53,300 nucleotides of DNA from an uncultured Clostridium sp. (GCA_947569365.1 CANOSM010000011.1:1-53300), one strand, 5' to 3'. Shown: positions 39,001 through 48,257, counted from the first letter of the stretch. The notes: generated from the sequence alone by a model not told the origin. Program-made: numbers and translations.

Positions 39001-39587
39001 AGGTAGAAGGAATATCACAGGAATTAAATAAGATATTAGAAGAGAAGAAGAGTAAAGTAAGATTAGGAGATAATTTTACTAATATACTAAAAACTAGATT
39101 AATGACAGTAGAAGAAGTGAAAGAACAAAAAGAGGAAAATAATGAAAGTGATAGAACATCAAGTAATATAAATAGAAAGAGAACACAAAGTGCAATAAAC
39201 AGAAATGATCCTAATTCATCAGAATATTCACCACAACCAGTAGGAACAAAAAGTGCAGAAGAAATACAAGAAGAATTATTAAAAAGAAAAAATGATATAA
39301 CAAATAAAGGAAATAAAGCAAAAGGCAAAAATTCAGTAAGAATGAAATTAGATTCAAATAATCCAATTGAAGGAATTACAGAAGAAGAAAGCTTAACTCA
39401 ATCAATATATAAATCAGCAAAAGCAACAGGAGCAGTAGAAATAGATTCAGATATAAGAGCCGAGACATTACAGCCAATAATGCTAAAACTAATAGAATTA
39501 CAACAATTAAATACAGAAGCTGAGTTATTAGGACAAGAGCCGTTGTATGATATAGACGAAATAATTAAAATGCTTAAAGATACATAA
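36081..39587 (+). CDS. Large NlpC/P60-like and VirB6/TrbL-like membrane protein
   Basis: A 1168-residue protein. After a signal segment (IIIIYLVFFILLANMSQCLG), residues 35-200 look like a cysteine peptidase: SCCTSGVKYMYE carries the likely catalytic Cys and VKSGHVEMATS the His. Residues about 230-265 and 395-620 hold six or more transmembrane helices in the style of VirB6/TrbL channel proteins. The last 550 residues are hydrophilic and charged, probably cytoplasmic, with coiled-coil stretches. A wall-cutting enzyme joined to a secretion channel is inference. No other conjugation genes are here; the neighbours are spoIVA and a membrane-anchored protein. Confidence 0.75.
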   Translation: MKKIGSLLKKIIIIYLVFFILLANMSQCLGRAYDDSCGEYVADYAEKFVKQYGGNSTYFAAQEIVWTGGSFGNGTFKSCCTSGVKYMYEMALGINLYDYGYSALASNNLNITSQYWDKIPTSQAKPGDILVKSGHVEMATSSGARDHADFGSTGKSSTVMHYNAHDTFTTAIRLKSNVDVNPNGKIAGAKSSYDEEKDSIYGSNGFIYQGVATLSGYESGGTLGKWLFDTLLKILDWVIGILTYLVRIVIVGWTVIVERVFIDGIVNSVTGINNTSEPEKEDEEEQLEDIGDEENPDEYIGTGVQEVANVGGSTKLATSSKANVTVENIVFNRVPILDINFFNFETALTTKRNEGNIFKPGALIGNSGEGIEVVEAQIDKNGIIYILKTAIATWYYTFRVIAVAVMLLILIYLGIRMAFSTVAEGKAVYKEMLIGWIVGFILLFTMHYIMYATIMINEAMVNFIVSTQVKLGGDEISLYETVRSKAYEIKASTGWSGTIMYMVLVYYSVRFLLIYLKRYFTVAILAILSSLVALLFALEKINKKGKKAAVYGMWFKDFVFTVALQSGHALIYVVFVGTAIKLTQASLAGIMLAMIFLHFMMKNAESILRKIMAFTAGPGDLMKDDLANIANATIAGMSMRKIGASYVKGVNKVVIKPVANLVGSGLSFASSRVRDLVSPGAERQNLANMSEIERREAEKKQEIKERNKEQVKRALGVAGSTVSGTLQTVAGVVGTIVEPAVGLTLLGRGAGSFIDASDKLRDIKGPKQINVKDKRKYTFNGVRLADRRAADQLILNLTRDNIEFTIDSRGRIKAGNNLREYRNYIKKYVKKEKLDANNGALRSGLRFATGKALADNISIRESESDIRDRALVNLYGKAIDKEKELVREYKLARSEQDKLIASIALKDEKLASKLQAKQDIEMENAMLALMDPLPVEYIETAISNYEANKGKQNIGFGENKDELLTGVNVELEQKVEGISQELNKILEEKKSKVRLGDNFTNILKTRLMTVEEVKEQKEENNESDRTSSNINRKRTQSAINRNDPNSSEYSPQPVGTKSAEEIQEELLKRKNDITNKGNKAKGKNSVRMKLDSNNPIEGITEEESLTQSIYKSAKATGAVEIDSDIRAETLQPIMLKLIELQQLNTEAELLGQEPLYDIDEIIKMLKDT

Positions 39588-39590
39588 AAT

Positions 39591-39636
39591 AATAAAAGAG
39601 AAAGTAATAGAATAAAATATTACTTTCTCTTTATTA
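39591..39636 (+). terminator. Terminator after the large membrane protein gene
   Basis: A near-perfect stem of about 18 bp (AGAGAAAGTAATA pairing with TATTACTTTCTCT and flanks), loop of about 8 bases, then TTATT. Confidence 0.85.
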
Positions 39637-39696
39637 GAATATAATAATATGATAAAATATATGAAATTTAGATATTAATAAAAGAGGAAAGAATTA

Positions 39697-41088
39697 GTGA
39701 GAATAAGAAAGAATGATGAATATATAGTTGATATAATTGATAATGGAATAAAAGGAGAAGGAATTGCAAAAATTGATGGATTTACAATATTTATTCCAAA
39801 TGCAATTAAAGGTGAAAAAGTAAAAATAAAAATACTTAAGGTGTTAACATCAAATGGGTATGGAAAAATAATAGATATAATTGAAAAAGCTGATAGTAGA
39901 TGTATGGAAGATTGTAATACATATAAAAGATGTGGAGGATGTACTTTAAGACATATAAAATATGATGAGACTTTAAATATAAAGAAAAATATTGTAGAGA
40001 ATACATTAAAAAAACAAAATTTAGAACATATAAAAGTAAATAATTGTATAGGAATGGAAAATCCCAAGTTTTATAGAAATAAATTGCAATATCCATTTGG
40101 AGTTGATAATTTGGGAAGTCCTATAATTGGAGTATTTGCCGAAAGAACTCACACTGTAATAGAAACAAAGGAATGTATGATACAAAATGAATTAATACAA
40201 AATATAGCATATGATGTATTTCTATTTATAAGGGAAAATAATATAAAAGTTTATAATGAGAAGACTAGAAAAGGAACTATTAGACATATTGTTATTAGAA
40301 TTGGAGTTAAGACAGAAGAAGTAATGGTTACATTAGTTGTAAATGAAGATAAGGAAGATAAAAATTATATTAAGTGTGAAAATAAACTTATTGATTATAT
40401 TAAAAATAAATATAAAGAAGTAAAAACAATAATAAAAAATATAAATAATAAAAATACTAATGTAATTCTTGGAGATAGAAATGAAGTATTATATGGCAAT
40501 GGATATATTTTTGATGAGTTATTAGGATATAAATTCAAGATATCAAATATGTCTTTTTATCAAGTAAATCATGCACAAACAGAGAAATTATATTCAAAGG
40601 CTATTGAATATGCAGATATAAAAAAAGATGATATAATTTTTGATTTATATTGTGGTATTGGAACAATTGGAATATGTGCTTCTGAGAATTGTAAACATTT
40701 ATATGGAATAGAGACTATAGATGAGGCAATTGAGGATGCAAAGATAAATGCAAAGATAAATAATTTAAATAATACAAGTTTTTATATTGGCAATGTAGAA
40801 GATATATTACCAAAATTTGTAGAAAAGAATAATATTATACCAGATGTTGTTTTTATTGATCCCCCAAGAAAAGGTTGTGAAAGAATAGTCTTAGATACTA
40901 TGTTAAAGATTAAACCTAAAAAGATAATATATATAAGTTGTAATCCTGCAACTTTGGCAAGGGATTTAAAGATTTTAGAGAATGAATATAAAATAAAAGA
41001 CATTACTCCTGTTGATATGTTTCCATATACATCTCACGTGGAGTGTGTAGCAGTGCTACAACTAAAGCAAAACAGCTATAAATTGTAA
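39697..41088 (+). CDS. rlmD: 23S rRNA (uracil-5-)-methyltransferase, RlmD/RumA-like
   Basis: A SAM-dependent m5U methyltransferase. The 463-residue protein has an N-terminal TRAM domain (residues 1-60), an iron-sulfur Cys cluster (CMEDCNTYKRCGGC near residue 69), SAM motif FDLYCGIGTIGI near residue 314, and the catalytic region IYISCNPATLARD. The start is GTG at 39697 with GAGGAAAG upstream. Firmicute members may modify one or two uridines (RlmCD type), so the exact target is unclear. Confidence 0.9.
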   Translation: MRIRKNDEYIVDIIDNGIKGEGIAKIDGFTIFIPNAIKGEKVKIKILKVLTSNGYGKIIDIIEKADSRCMEDCNTYKRCGGCTLRHIKYDETLNIKKNIVENTLKKQNLEHIKVNNCIGMENPKFYRNKLQYPFGVDNLGSPIIGVFAERTHTVIETKECMIQNELIQNIAYDVFLFIRENNIKVYNEKTRKGTIRHIVIRIGVKTEEVMVTLVVNEDKEDKNYIKCENKLIDYIKNKYKEVKTIIKNINNKNTNVILGDRNEVLYGNGYIFDELLGYKFKISNMSFYQVNHAQTEKLYSKAIEYADIKKDDIIFDLYCGIGTIGICASENCKHLYGIETIDEAIEDAKINAKINNLNNTSFYIGNVEDILPKFVEKNNIIPDVVFIDPPRKGCERIVLDTMLKIKPKKIIYISCNPATLARDLKILENEYKIKDITPVDMFPYTSHVECVAVLQLKQNSYKL

Positions 41089-41148
41089 AATAAAAGTAAC
41101 CAAAATGAGGAAAATAAAAATGCCTCAATATATACTGAAAGATACTAA

Positions 41149-41502
41149 AGTACAACAACAAAGAGCATAGTAAGTCTATTAAGATTTTCGAATCAAATTT
41201 ATCCTTATTATGATTGGTACATAGGGTTAAATAATACTAAAATTGATTTAATCATAAATGATAATCCATGTAGAAATTTCTTTTTAAATGCAAATGAAAT
41301 TTGCTTTCCAATAAATACTAGAAATGCCATAATTCTATTAAAGAAAGATGGACTAGCATTTTTTACTAATGATAAACCAATAAATGATAATCAAATCATA
41401 ATGTCAGATTATGCAATAAAATTTAGCAATGCAATGATGGTGGCGGATTCAAAAAGGTATATAATATTTAACCCAAAAAATGATGAACAGTTGCAAATTT
41501 GA
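41149..41502 (+). pseudogene. Remnant of an unknown (DUF4238-like) gene
   Basis: A stop-free frame of 117 codons without a plausible start. It contains LIINDNPCRNFF and NEICFPINTRNAIILL, which resemble the C-terminal part of DUF4238 proteins; this match is weak. The same frame continues upstream to about 41089 but is broken by a TAA at 41146. It ends exactly where the truncated DUF1016 gene begins, sharing bases with its TTG. It looks like a decayed accessory gene joined to another. Confidence 0.45.
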
Positions 41503-42278
41503 AAAATATGAGACAATTTTATCGTACTTTTCCAATTCGCCACACACTGTGTGACGAATTGAGTTGGTCACATTATAGACTATTAATGAGAATGGAAGAT
41601 GAAAAAGCAAGAAAATTTTACCTAGAGGAAAGTGTAAAATCTAAATGGAGTGTTAGACAGTTAGAAAAACAGATTGGCAGGTTTTACTATGAAAGATTGT
41701 TAGCAAGTCAAGATAAAGAAAGTGTTGCAAATGAAATAGGATTACCAGAAAAAGTAGAACCTAAAAATATTATAAGAGATCCTTATGTATTAGAATTTTT
41801 AGGATTAGAAGGTAATACGAATTTTTATGAAAAAGACTTAGAACAAGCAATAATAGACCATTTACAAAAGTTTCTGTTAGAACTTGGAAGAGGATTTTCA
41901 TTTGTAGCAAGACAACAAAAAATAACATTTGATGGCAGACATTTTTTTATTGATTTAGTATTTTACAACTATATATTAAAATGCTTTGTAATAATTGACT
42001 TGAAATTGGGAGATTTAACACATCAAGATTTAGGACAAATGCAAATGTATGTAAATTACTATACAAGAGAGATGATGAATGAAGGAGATAATCCACCAAT
42101 AGGAATTGTGTTATGTGCAGATAAAAGTGACCAAGTTGTAAAATATACTTTACCAGAAGATAATAATCAAATATTTGCTTCAAAATATAAGTTATATCTG
42201 CCTACAGAAGAAGAGTTTAAGAAAGAATTAAATTTAGATAATTATATAAAAAAAGAAGATGATGAAATAAAACAATAG
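41499..42278 (+). CDS. DUF1016/YhcG-family PDDEXK nuclease, N-terminally truncated
   Basis: The 259 residues match the C-terminal part of YhcG-like proteins: RQFYRTFP at the start, LSWSHYRLLMR, VRQLEKQI, and the PD-(D/E)XK nuclease core with LGRGFSFVARQQKITFDG, FFIDLVFYN and VIIDLKLG. Full-length members have about 80 more residues at the N-terminus (DUF1016_N), absent here. The first usable codon is TTG 41499, with no RBS. Probably a fossil or a shortened nuclease; YhcG proteins occur in restriction and mobile-element contexts. Confidence 0.75.
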   Translation: MKNMRQFYRTFPIRHTLCDELSWSHYRLLMRMEDEKARKFYLEESVKSKWSVRQLEKQIGRFYYERLLASQDKESVANEIGLPEKVEPKNIIRDPYVLEFLGLEGNTNFYEKDLEQAIIDHLQKFLLELGRGFSFVARQQKITFDGRHFFIDLVFYNYILKCFVIIDLKLGDLTHQDLGQMQMYVNYYTREMMNEGDNPPIGIVLCADKSDQVVKYTLPEDNNQIFASKYKLYLPTEEEFKKELNLDNYIKKEDDEIKQ

Positions 42279-42371
42279 AAAATTATGTGATGATTATCAT
42301 TTTTAATAATACAGTTCTAAATATATAAATTTAGTATAAAAATATAAAATTTAAATTAGGAGTAGATAATT

Positions 42372-43112
42372 ATGATAAAACAAATTATAAAACCAATAAT
42401 TTTAAAATATGAAGATAGAGAAATTAATTTACCTAATGAAATAAAAGAAAACATAAAAATATTTTGGGACAAGTTAATTAAAGAAAATCCAAATTTGTTT
42501 AATGGAGAAAATCATTGTGTAGAAAGTATAATAGAAAAAGAAGATAGAATAGAAATGAATGTAGTAAAAACAAACTATGCAACATATTTATACAATGAAA
42601 GAATAGGTATGCCTGATAAAAAATTTAATATTATTCATGTCTGGAGTGGTATATTATTAGAGACGAATGATAATTATTTTGTATTAGGCGAAATGGATGA
42701 TACAACTTCTGTTCCAAGATGTCTACAAATTCCTGGAGGGGGAACATCAGATGAAGACATTAAAAATGGAATTTTAGAAATGGATATGAATTTACAAAGA
42801 GAATTAAAAGAAGAATTAAATTTAGATCTAAAAGATATTGAATATAAAATTAATTATTTAGAGTGTCCAAGTGAAAAAAGAAGTGTATATGGATTTTTAG
42901 CAGTTGGAAAAATTGATATGACAAAACAAAATTTAAATAGACATTTTGAAAATTATAAGAAATATATAGAAGAAAATAATTTAGAGCAAGAATTTTCAAA
43001 ATTAATATTTCTCGATAAGAAGAAAGCGCTTGAAGAGCTAGATAAATTGAATAATCCTAAAAGAGAGTATCTGCGAGAGTTTATAGAAATAAGTATGCAA
43101 AGTAAATTATAA
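42372..43112 (+). CDS. Nudix hydrolase
   Basis: A 246-residue pyrophosphohydrolase of the Nudix family. The Nudix box starts at PGGGTSDED near residue 117 and runs to LQRELKEELNLDL near residue 140, with an insertion of several residues between the GGG and the REL parts. The N-terminal 60 residues are extra and unrecognised. Substrate not visible. TAGGAG precedes the ATG. It opens a run of small housecleaning or metabolic enzymes. Confidence 0.8.
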   Translation: MIKQIIKPIILKYEDREINLPNEIKENIKIFWDKLIKENPNLFNGENHCVESIIEKEDRIEMNVVKTNYATYLYNERIGMPDKKFNIIHVWSGILLETNDNYFVLGEMDDTTSVPRCLQIPGGGTSDEDIKNGILEMDMNLQRELKEELNLDLKDIEYKINYLECPSEKRSVYGFLAVGKIDMTKQNLNRHFENYKKYIEENNLEQEFSKLIFLDKKKALEELDKLNNPKREYLREFIEISMQSKL

Positions 43113-43195
43113 AAAAATATATATAATTAAATTAAAAAAATTTTATAAAAATAGTAAAGTTTATATTGAAATCATTAAAATAAGGAAAATTAATT

Positions 43196-44174
43196 ATGGA
43201 TACAAATTTAAAAGATAATTTATTATTAAAACATGAACTAAGATTTAATTCTAATGGAAAACTAAGAATTTTGATGTTATCTGATATACAAGAAACACTA
43301 AATTATGATAAAAGAACACTGATAGGAATTGAAAAAATTATTGAAACAGAAAAACCAGATTTAGTGATGTTAGGCGGAGATAATTGTGATGGTATAGTTT
43401 TAAAAACTGAAGAAGAACTAAGAAAATATTTAGACATATTTTCAAAACCTATGGAAAATAGAAAAATTCCATGGGCACATGTTTTTGGAAATCATGATCA
43501 TGATGTAGATATAGATGATATTCAAAAAACAAAAATATATGAAGAATATCAATATTGTATTTCCAAGCATACAGAAAATATTTATGGAACTACGAATTTT
43601 GTTTTACCTGTTAAATATTCAAATAAAAATGAAATAGCTTTTAATATTTGGGGATTAGATAGTAATAATTTAATAGCTAAAACAAATATACAAATAGACA
43701 AAAATATGAACTTGATGAAAAAATCTGAAATTTCATGTAGATGGGACTTTTTACACTTTGAGCAATTAATGTGGTATTGGAATAGCTCTAAAGAAATAGA
43801 AAAATATTGTAATAAAAAAATCAATGGAATTTTATTTATGCATATTCCACCATGGGAATTTCAGTACATAGTAGAAAATCCAAAATACACAAACGCAAAA
43901 CGGCAGCATGGAAGAAGTAATGAAAATAGGAATGTTTAATTCAGGAATTTTTTCAGTTATTTTACAAAGAAATGATATAAGATGTATAGCTTGTGGTCAT
44001 AGTCACAATAATTGCTTTGAAGGAGATTTTTGTGGTATTAAAATGTGTTTAGATGCATGTGCAGGATATAGTCCTTATGGAACAGACGAGTTAAGAGGAG
44101 GAAGAATATTTGAAATAGATGAAAATGATACTACTAAAATAAACACATATATGGTTCACTATAAAGATTTATAG
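43196..44174 (+). CDS. Calcineurin-like metallophosphoesterase, read through a +1 shift at CGG
   Basis: Corrected length 325 residues. The metal-binding motifs are MLSDIQE near residue 27, LGGDNCD near residue 59, FGNHDHD near residue 98, MHIPPWE near residue 219 and, only after correction, CGHSHNN near residue 262. The zero frame stops at 43939, before this last His motif, so a working enzyme needs the shift at codon 236. The corrected junction reads N-A-K-G-S-M-E-E. The nucleotide or phosphoester substrate is unknown. Confidence 0.88.
43901..43904 (+). other. CGGC +1 recoding site in the phosphoesterase gene
   Basis: GCA AAA CGGC AGC. Dropping the C gives Ala-Lys-Gly-Ser and restores the last metal motif. 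This is the only example with GGC as the resulting glycine codon. Confidence 0.85.
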
Positions 44175-44207
44175 GAAATATGATATTAATAAGGAGATAA
44201 TAAAAAA

Positions 44208-45110
44208 ATGGTAATAGTAACTTCTGGAAAAAAATACATAGATATAGATGCTTATGCAGGATGTATAGCATATGCCCAATTATTAAATCTAAAAGGTATA
44301 AAATCAAAAGCTATTTCAAAGGCCAAATTAAATGAAAGTATAACTAAAAGTTTACTTAATTTAAATATTAAATTAGATAAATATGAACCAAAAGAAGATG
44401 ATGAATATATTATAATAGATGTATCTAATAAAAATTATTTTGATACATTTGTAAGAGAAGAAAAGATTATTGAAATAATAGACCATCATGTAGGACATGA
44501 GAAATACTGGAAAAATAAACTTAAAGAAAAAGCAAAAATAGAGTTTATAGGCTCTGTAGCAACAATCATTGTAGAATTATATGAAAAAGAAAATTTAATA
44601 AATAAAATATCAAAAGATTTAGCTATTTTATTAATATCAGCAATTTTAGATAATACTTTAAATTTAAAAGCTAAAATAACAACTCAAAGGGATATTATTG
44701 CTTATAAAAAGTTAGAAAAGATAATTAATGATAAATCATATCCTGAAAAATATTTTAATGAATGCCAATTGCAAATTACTGAAAACTTAAAAACAGCAAT
44801 AGAAAATGATACAAAAATAGAAAATATAACACCTATATTACCACCAATTTTTGCCCAATTAACAATCTGGGATAAAGAAAAAATATTAAATTACAAACAA
44901 ATAATCTATAAAACATTAAATAATCTAGGAACAAAGTGGATGATGAATCTTATTTGTTTGAAAGATGGAAAAAGTTATTTATTAGTAAAAGACTTAGAAG
45001 TACAAGAGAATATAGAAAAGCTATTTAACAAAAGATTTCAAAAAGAAATAATGGAACTTGATAATGTTTGGCTTAGGAAGGAAATTATAAAGTTAAGTTT
45101 AGAAATATAA
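44208..45110 (+). CDS. DHH-family phosphoesterase, pyrophosphatase-like
   Basis: A 300-residue protein with the DHH-family metal motifs in order: DIDAYAG near residue 12, IIDVSN near residue 75, the DHH signature IDHHVGHE near residue 92, and LDNTLNLKA near residue 147. This is the layout of family II manganese-dependent inorganic pyrophosphatases, although sequence is divergent and a different small phosphate ester is possible. AAGGAGA precedes the ATG; a terminator-like hairpin follows at 45112. Confidence 0.8.
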   Translation: MVIVTSGKKYIDIDAYAGCIAYAQLLNLKGIKSKAISKAKLNESITKSLLNLNIKLDKYEPKEDDEYIIIDVSNKNYFDTFVREEKIIEIIDHHVGHEKYWKNKLKEKAKIEFIGSVATIIVELYEKENLINKISKDLAILLISAILDNTLNLKAKITTQRDIIAYKKLEKIINDKSYPEKYFNECQLQITENLKTAIENDTKIENITPILPPIFAQLTIWDKEKILNYKQIIYKTLNNLGTKWMMNLICLKDGKSYLLVKDLEVQENIEKLFNKRFQKEIMELDNVWLRKEIIKLSLEI

Positions 45111-45111
45111 G

Positions 45112-45146
45112 GTATATCAATTTATTAGATATACTTTTATTTTTTA
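45112..45146 (+). terminator. Terminator after the DHH gene
   Basis: A perfect 7-bp stem GTATATC / GATATAC with a 9-base loop followed by TTTTATTTTTT. Confidence 0.75.
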
Positions 45147-45191
45147 CTATTTTATGATAATGTATCTAAAAAAGTAAAAATGGAGAGAAAT

Positions 45192-45992
45192 ATGTATAAA
45201 TTTTCAATAATAATTCCTAATTATAATGAAGAAAAATATATAAGAAAATGTTTAGATAGTATATTTAATCAGACAATAGATAATACAAAATATGAAGTTA
45301 TTGTAATAGATGATGGGAGTACAGATAAAAGTGTAGATATAATTACGAAATATAATGTTAAATTATTAAATTCTAATAGATTAGGAGCTGGAGGAGCAAG
45401 AAATAAAGGAATAGATATTGCCAAAGGAAAATATATAATTCTTTTAGATGCAGATGATTATCTATATAAAAATAATGTTCTAGAAAAGTTAGATAAAGAA
45501 TTAGATAATCAGGATATAGTATTTGTAAAGTATAAACAGATTTTAGGAGAGAAAGAAAAAATAGTAGAAGAAAATAATTCAAATACACTAGGAGAACAAA
45601 TTTATAAATCAAACCATTTTTGTTGTACATTAAAATGTTTTAAAAAAGAAACAGCAGAAGGTATACGATATAAAAATAAAAGTTATCATGAGGATATATC
45701 ATTTACTCTAGAACTAATGTGTAGAGCTAAAACATTATTATATTTTAATGATGTTTTATATGTATATCATAAAGAACAAAATACATCAACAATTGATAAT
45801 TATACAATAAGAAAAGCATTAGATTTTACTGAGCAGACTTTAGAATATTTATATTTTGCAGATAAATATAAAGAAAAAAAACAATACTTAATTAAAAGGA
45901 TAGAGCAAGAAAATTATTTATTAAAAATATCAAAATTAATAGATTGGATAAAAAATGATAAGTCATATACATATGATGAATTTTTAAAATAA
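45192..45992 (+). CDS. Family 2 glycosyltransferase
   Basis: A 266-residue GT-A enzyme transferring a sugar from a nucleotide donor. The fold start FSIIIPNYNEEKYI, the donor-binding VIDDGSTD near residue 39 and the metal motif LLDADDYL near residue 90 are clear, and YHEDISF near residue 170 may hold the base. I prefer ATG 45192 with GGAGAG upstream. It is short compared with capsule GT2 enzymes and has no membrane helix; acceptor unknown. Confidence 0.85.
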   Translation: MYKFSIIIPNYNEEKYIRKCLDSIFNQTIDNTKYEVIVIDDGSTDKSVDIITKYNVKLLNSNRLGAGGARNKGIDIAKGKYIILLDADDYLYKNNVLEKLDKELDNQDIVFVKYKQILGEKEKIVEENNSNTLGEQIYKSNHFCCTLKCFKKETAEGIRYKNKSYHEDISFTLELMCRAKTLLYFNDVLYVYHKEQNTSTIDNYTIRKALDFTEQTLEYLYFADKYKEKKQYLIKRIEQENYLLKISKLIDWIKNDKSYTYDEFLK

Positions 45993-46025
45993 TAGAAATA
46001 GAAAAATATATAGAAGGAGTATAAA

Positions 46026-47660
46026 ATGAATAATATATGGAATAAAAAAGATAATCAAATACTTATAATGTTAGCATTTTTCAGTATTTCTATTGGTTTA
46101 TGGGGAAATTTTAGACAACTATGGTTACAAGATAATGGTTTCAGTATATCTCAAATAACTACAATATTAAGTGTAGGAACATTTATAAGTGTATTAGGCA
46201 TAATTTTTGTTGGAAAATTTATATCGTTAGATAAACTAAAAGATATAATTACAGTCTCAATTTGTATTAAATTCTTTAATTTAATATTATTATACTTTTG
46301 TAATAAAAGTGGATTTAATAATTATATATGTATATTTACAATTGTAGATATAGTAACAGAATATATTGTAATAACAAGTATATATCCTTTAATTACAACA
46401 ATAGCAAAAAATAATACAATATATAGCAAAAGAAAATTAACACAATATTTGTTTGAGGATATAGGAATTTTAATTGCTGGAATTTTAATAGAAAGAAGCA
46501 TTCTAGGAGTATTAATAGATTATAATATTTGTTTACTGATATCTAATATATTTTTATTAATATCAGTAATGTTTATACTAAGATTTAAAACTATTAAATC
46601 AGAAACAAATGTAAAAGAACAAAGCTCAATGATAAGATATATATTAAATGATAAGATTATAGTTATATACCTAATTTATGCATTCCTTTCAGGAGTAGCA
46701 ATATTAACAGGATTAGGATTAAAGTTATTAGTATTAAAAAATTTCTTTAATTTTACAGATAGTAGTGTAACAAATTATATTCTTATTATTGAATTAATTG
46801 GTGATGTATTTGGAATATTAGCATTAAAATATCTTACACCAAAAAATGACTATATAACTATAACAATAAAATTTGGGATAAGATTTATGGCATATTGTAT
46901 AGCTTTTATATCTGGAAACTTATTGTTAACATTTATAGCAATTACATGGTCTCTTTTTATTGGATCAGCATATGAAAATATCTGTGATGGACCATATATA
47001 AATTCAGTTGAAAATGAGTACCAATTAAAATTTACTAATTTAATATATATAATGAAATTTTTAGGAGAGTCTGTAGGAATATTATTTTGTGGACTAATGT
47101 ATGAAAAAGGGATTAAATATATGTTTGGATTATCAGCATTCTTTATGATTTTCCAAATAGGACTAGCATATAAATTAATTTATATGAGAAATAATAATAG
47201 AAGAATTATATGTAAAAGAAATCCAAAAATTAAATATAGAGAAAGAAAGTGTGCATATGCTATTTTATATGATGATAATGGAAATATAGCAATTACAAAT
47301 GATGGAAAATATTTTTTCTTTGGTGGAGGAATGGAGAAGAAAGAAACTGAACTAGAGACTTTAAAAAGAGAAATGATTGAAGAAACTGGATATACAATAA
47401 AAGATGTTAAATTATTTGATAAGTTAATATCATATGAGTACAATTCAAGTAGAGGAAATTTAAAAATAGTTGTTACAATTTATTTAGCAAAATTAGACAA
47501 AAAGATTGTAGAACCAATAGAAAAAGACCATCCTATTTTATGGGGAAAACCAGAGGAATATATTAATAAAATGTATCATGAATATCAAAGAGTAATATTA
47601 AAAGAATATATTGAGAAATATAATAAAGAAAAAAATGTAGAAGAATATGTTAAAAAATAA
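46026..47660 (+). CDS. MFS transporter fused to a C-terminal Nudix hydrolase
   Basis: A 544-residue fusion. Residues 1-385 hold about twelve hydrophobic helices of a major-facilitator transporter (start GLWGNFRQLWLQDNGFS). After a basic linker (RNNNRRIICKRNP) comes a full Nudix domain with GGGMEKKETE and REMIEETGY near residues 435-460. Both parts look intact and share one frame with no stop. The coupling suggests uptake or export of a compound whose nucleotide derivative is hydrolysed, which is inference. It sits between GT2 and a 2H phosphoesterase. AGAAGGAG precedes the ATG. Confidence 0.85.
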   Translation: MNNIWNKKDNQILIMLAFFSISIGLWGNFRQLWLQDNGFSISQITTILSVGTFISVLGIIFVGKFISLDKLKDIITVSICIKFFNLILLYFCNKSGFNNYICIFTIVDIVTEYIVITSIYPLITTIAKNNTIYSKRKLTQYLFEDIGILIAGILIERSILGVLIDYNICLLISNIFLLISVMFILRFKTIKSETNVKEQSSMIRYILNDKIIVIYLIYAFLSGVAILTGLGLKLLVLKNFFNFTDSSVTNYILIIELIGDVFGILALKYLTPKNDYITITIKFGIRFMAYCIAFISGNLLLTFIAITWSLFIGSAYENICDGPYINSVENEYQLKFTNLIYIMKFLGESVGILFCGLMYEKGIKYMFGLSAFFMIFQIGLAYKLIYMRNNNRRIICKRNPKIKYRERKCAYAILYDDNGNIAITNDGKYFFFGGGMEKKETELETLKREMIEETGYTIKDVKLFDKLISYEYNSSRGNLKIVVTIYLAKLDKKIVEPIEKDHPILWGKPEEYINKMYHEYQRVILKEYIEKYNKEKNVEEYVKK

Positions 47661-47707
47661 TAAGTAATTATTAAATATTATATTAATTGCAAGGAGAGAA
47701 ATATATA

Positions 47708-48247
47708 GTGAGTAAAAGAATAACTCTAATAACATTTATAGATCAAATTGAGACAAATAAGATTGAAAAATTAATGAAAAATATAAATGAAAATACATGT
47801 AAAGTACCATATGGAATTAATGATGAAAAAAGAGAAGAAATAGATAATTTACCATACCATTTTACTATTTTTGCAACAAATAAAGAAAATCAGAAGAAAT
47901 TATTAGAAATATTACAGAGTATAAATATTGATAAAATACAACTAAAAATAAATGATATAAAAATTATGAATGGAAGAGATAATAGTTATTGTTTATATTT
48001 ATCAATAGAAGAAAATAATAATATTAAAGAACTACAAAGAATATTCTATAAAGAATTTCGAAAAGAAGAATATAATCCAGATAAATTTAATTTTCATATG
48101 ACTTTACATATTGATAAAGATTATTATAAAATTTCAAATTTGCAAAAGGTATTAAAAGAAAATTTTGAACCATTTTATCTTAAATTTAATACTTTAGCAT
48201 TATATGATTATCCAGGAGAAATGATTGAATTAATACAATTAAATTAA
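47708..48247 (+). CDS. 2H phosphoesterase (2'-5' RNA ligase-like)
   Basis: A 179-residue protein with the two H-x-T motifs of the 2H superfamily: PYHFTIF near residue 54 and NFHMTLHI near residue 136, one from each half of the duplicated fold. Members cut cyclic phosphates or join RNA ends. The start is GTG at 47708, behind AAGGAGAG; an earlier in-frame TTG overlaps the RBS. It precedes a GNAT gene by 10 bases, so they are probably one transcript. Confidence 0.8.
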   Translation: MSKRITLITFIDQIETNKIEKLMKNINENTCKVPYGINDEKREEIDNLPYHFTIFATNKENQKKLLEILQSINIDKIQLKINDIKIMNGRDNSYCLYLSIEENNNIKELQRIFYKEFRKEEYNPDKFNFHMTLHIDKDYYKISNLQKVLKENFEPFYLKFNTLALYDYPGEMIELIQLN

Positions 48248-48257
48248 GGAGTAGAAT

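Noticed and set aside
41530..41565. Inverted repeat AATTCGCCACACA / TGTGTGACGAATT.
   Set aside because: It lies inside conserved DUF1016 coding sequence and has no matching copy elsewhere in the window; probably chance.
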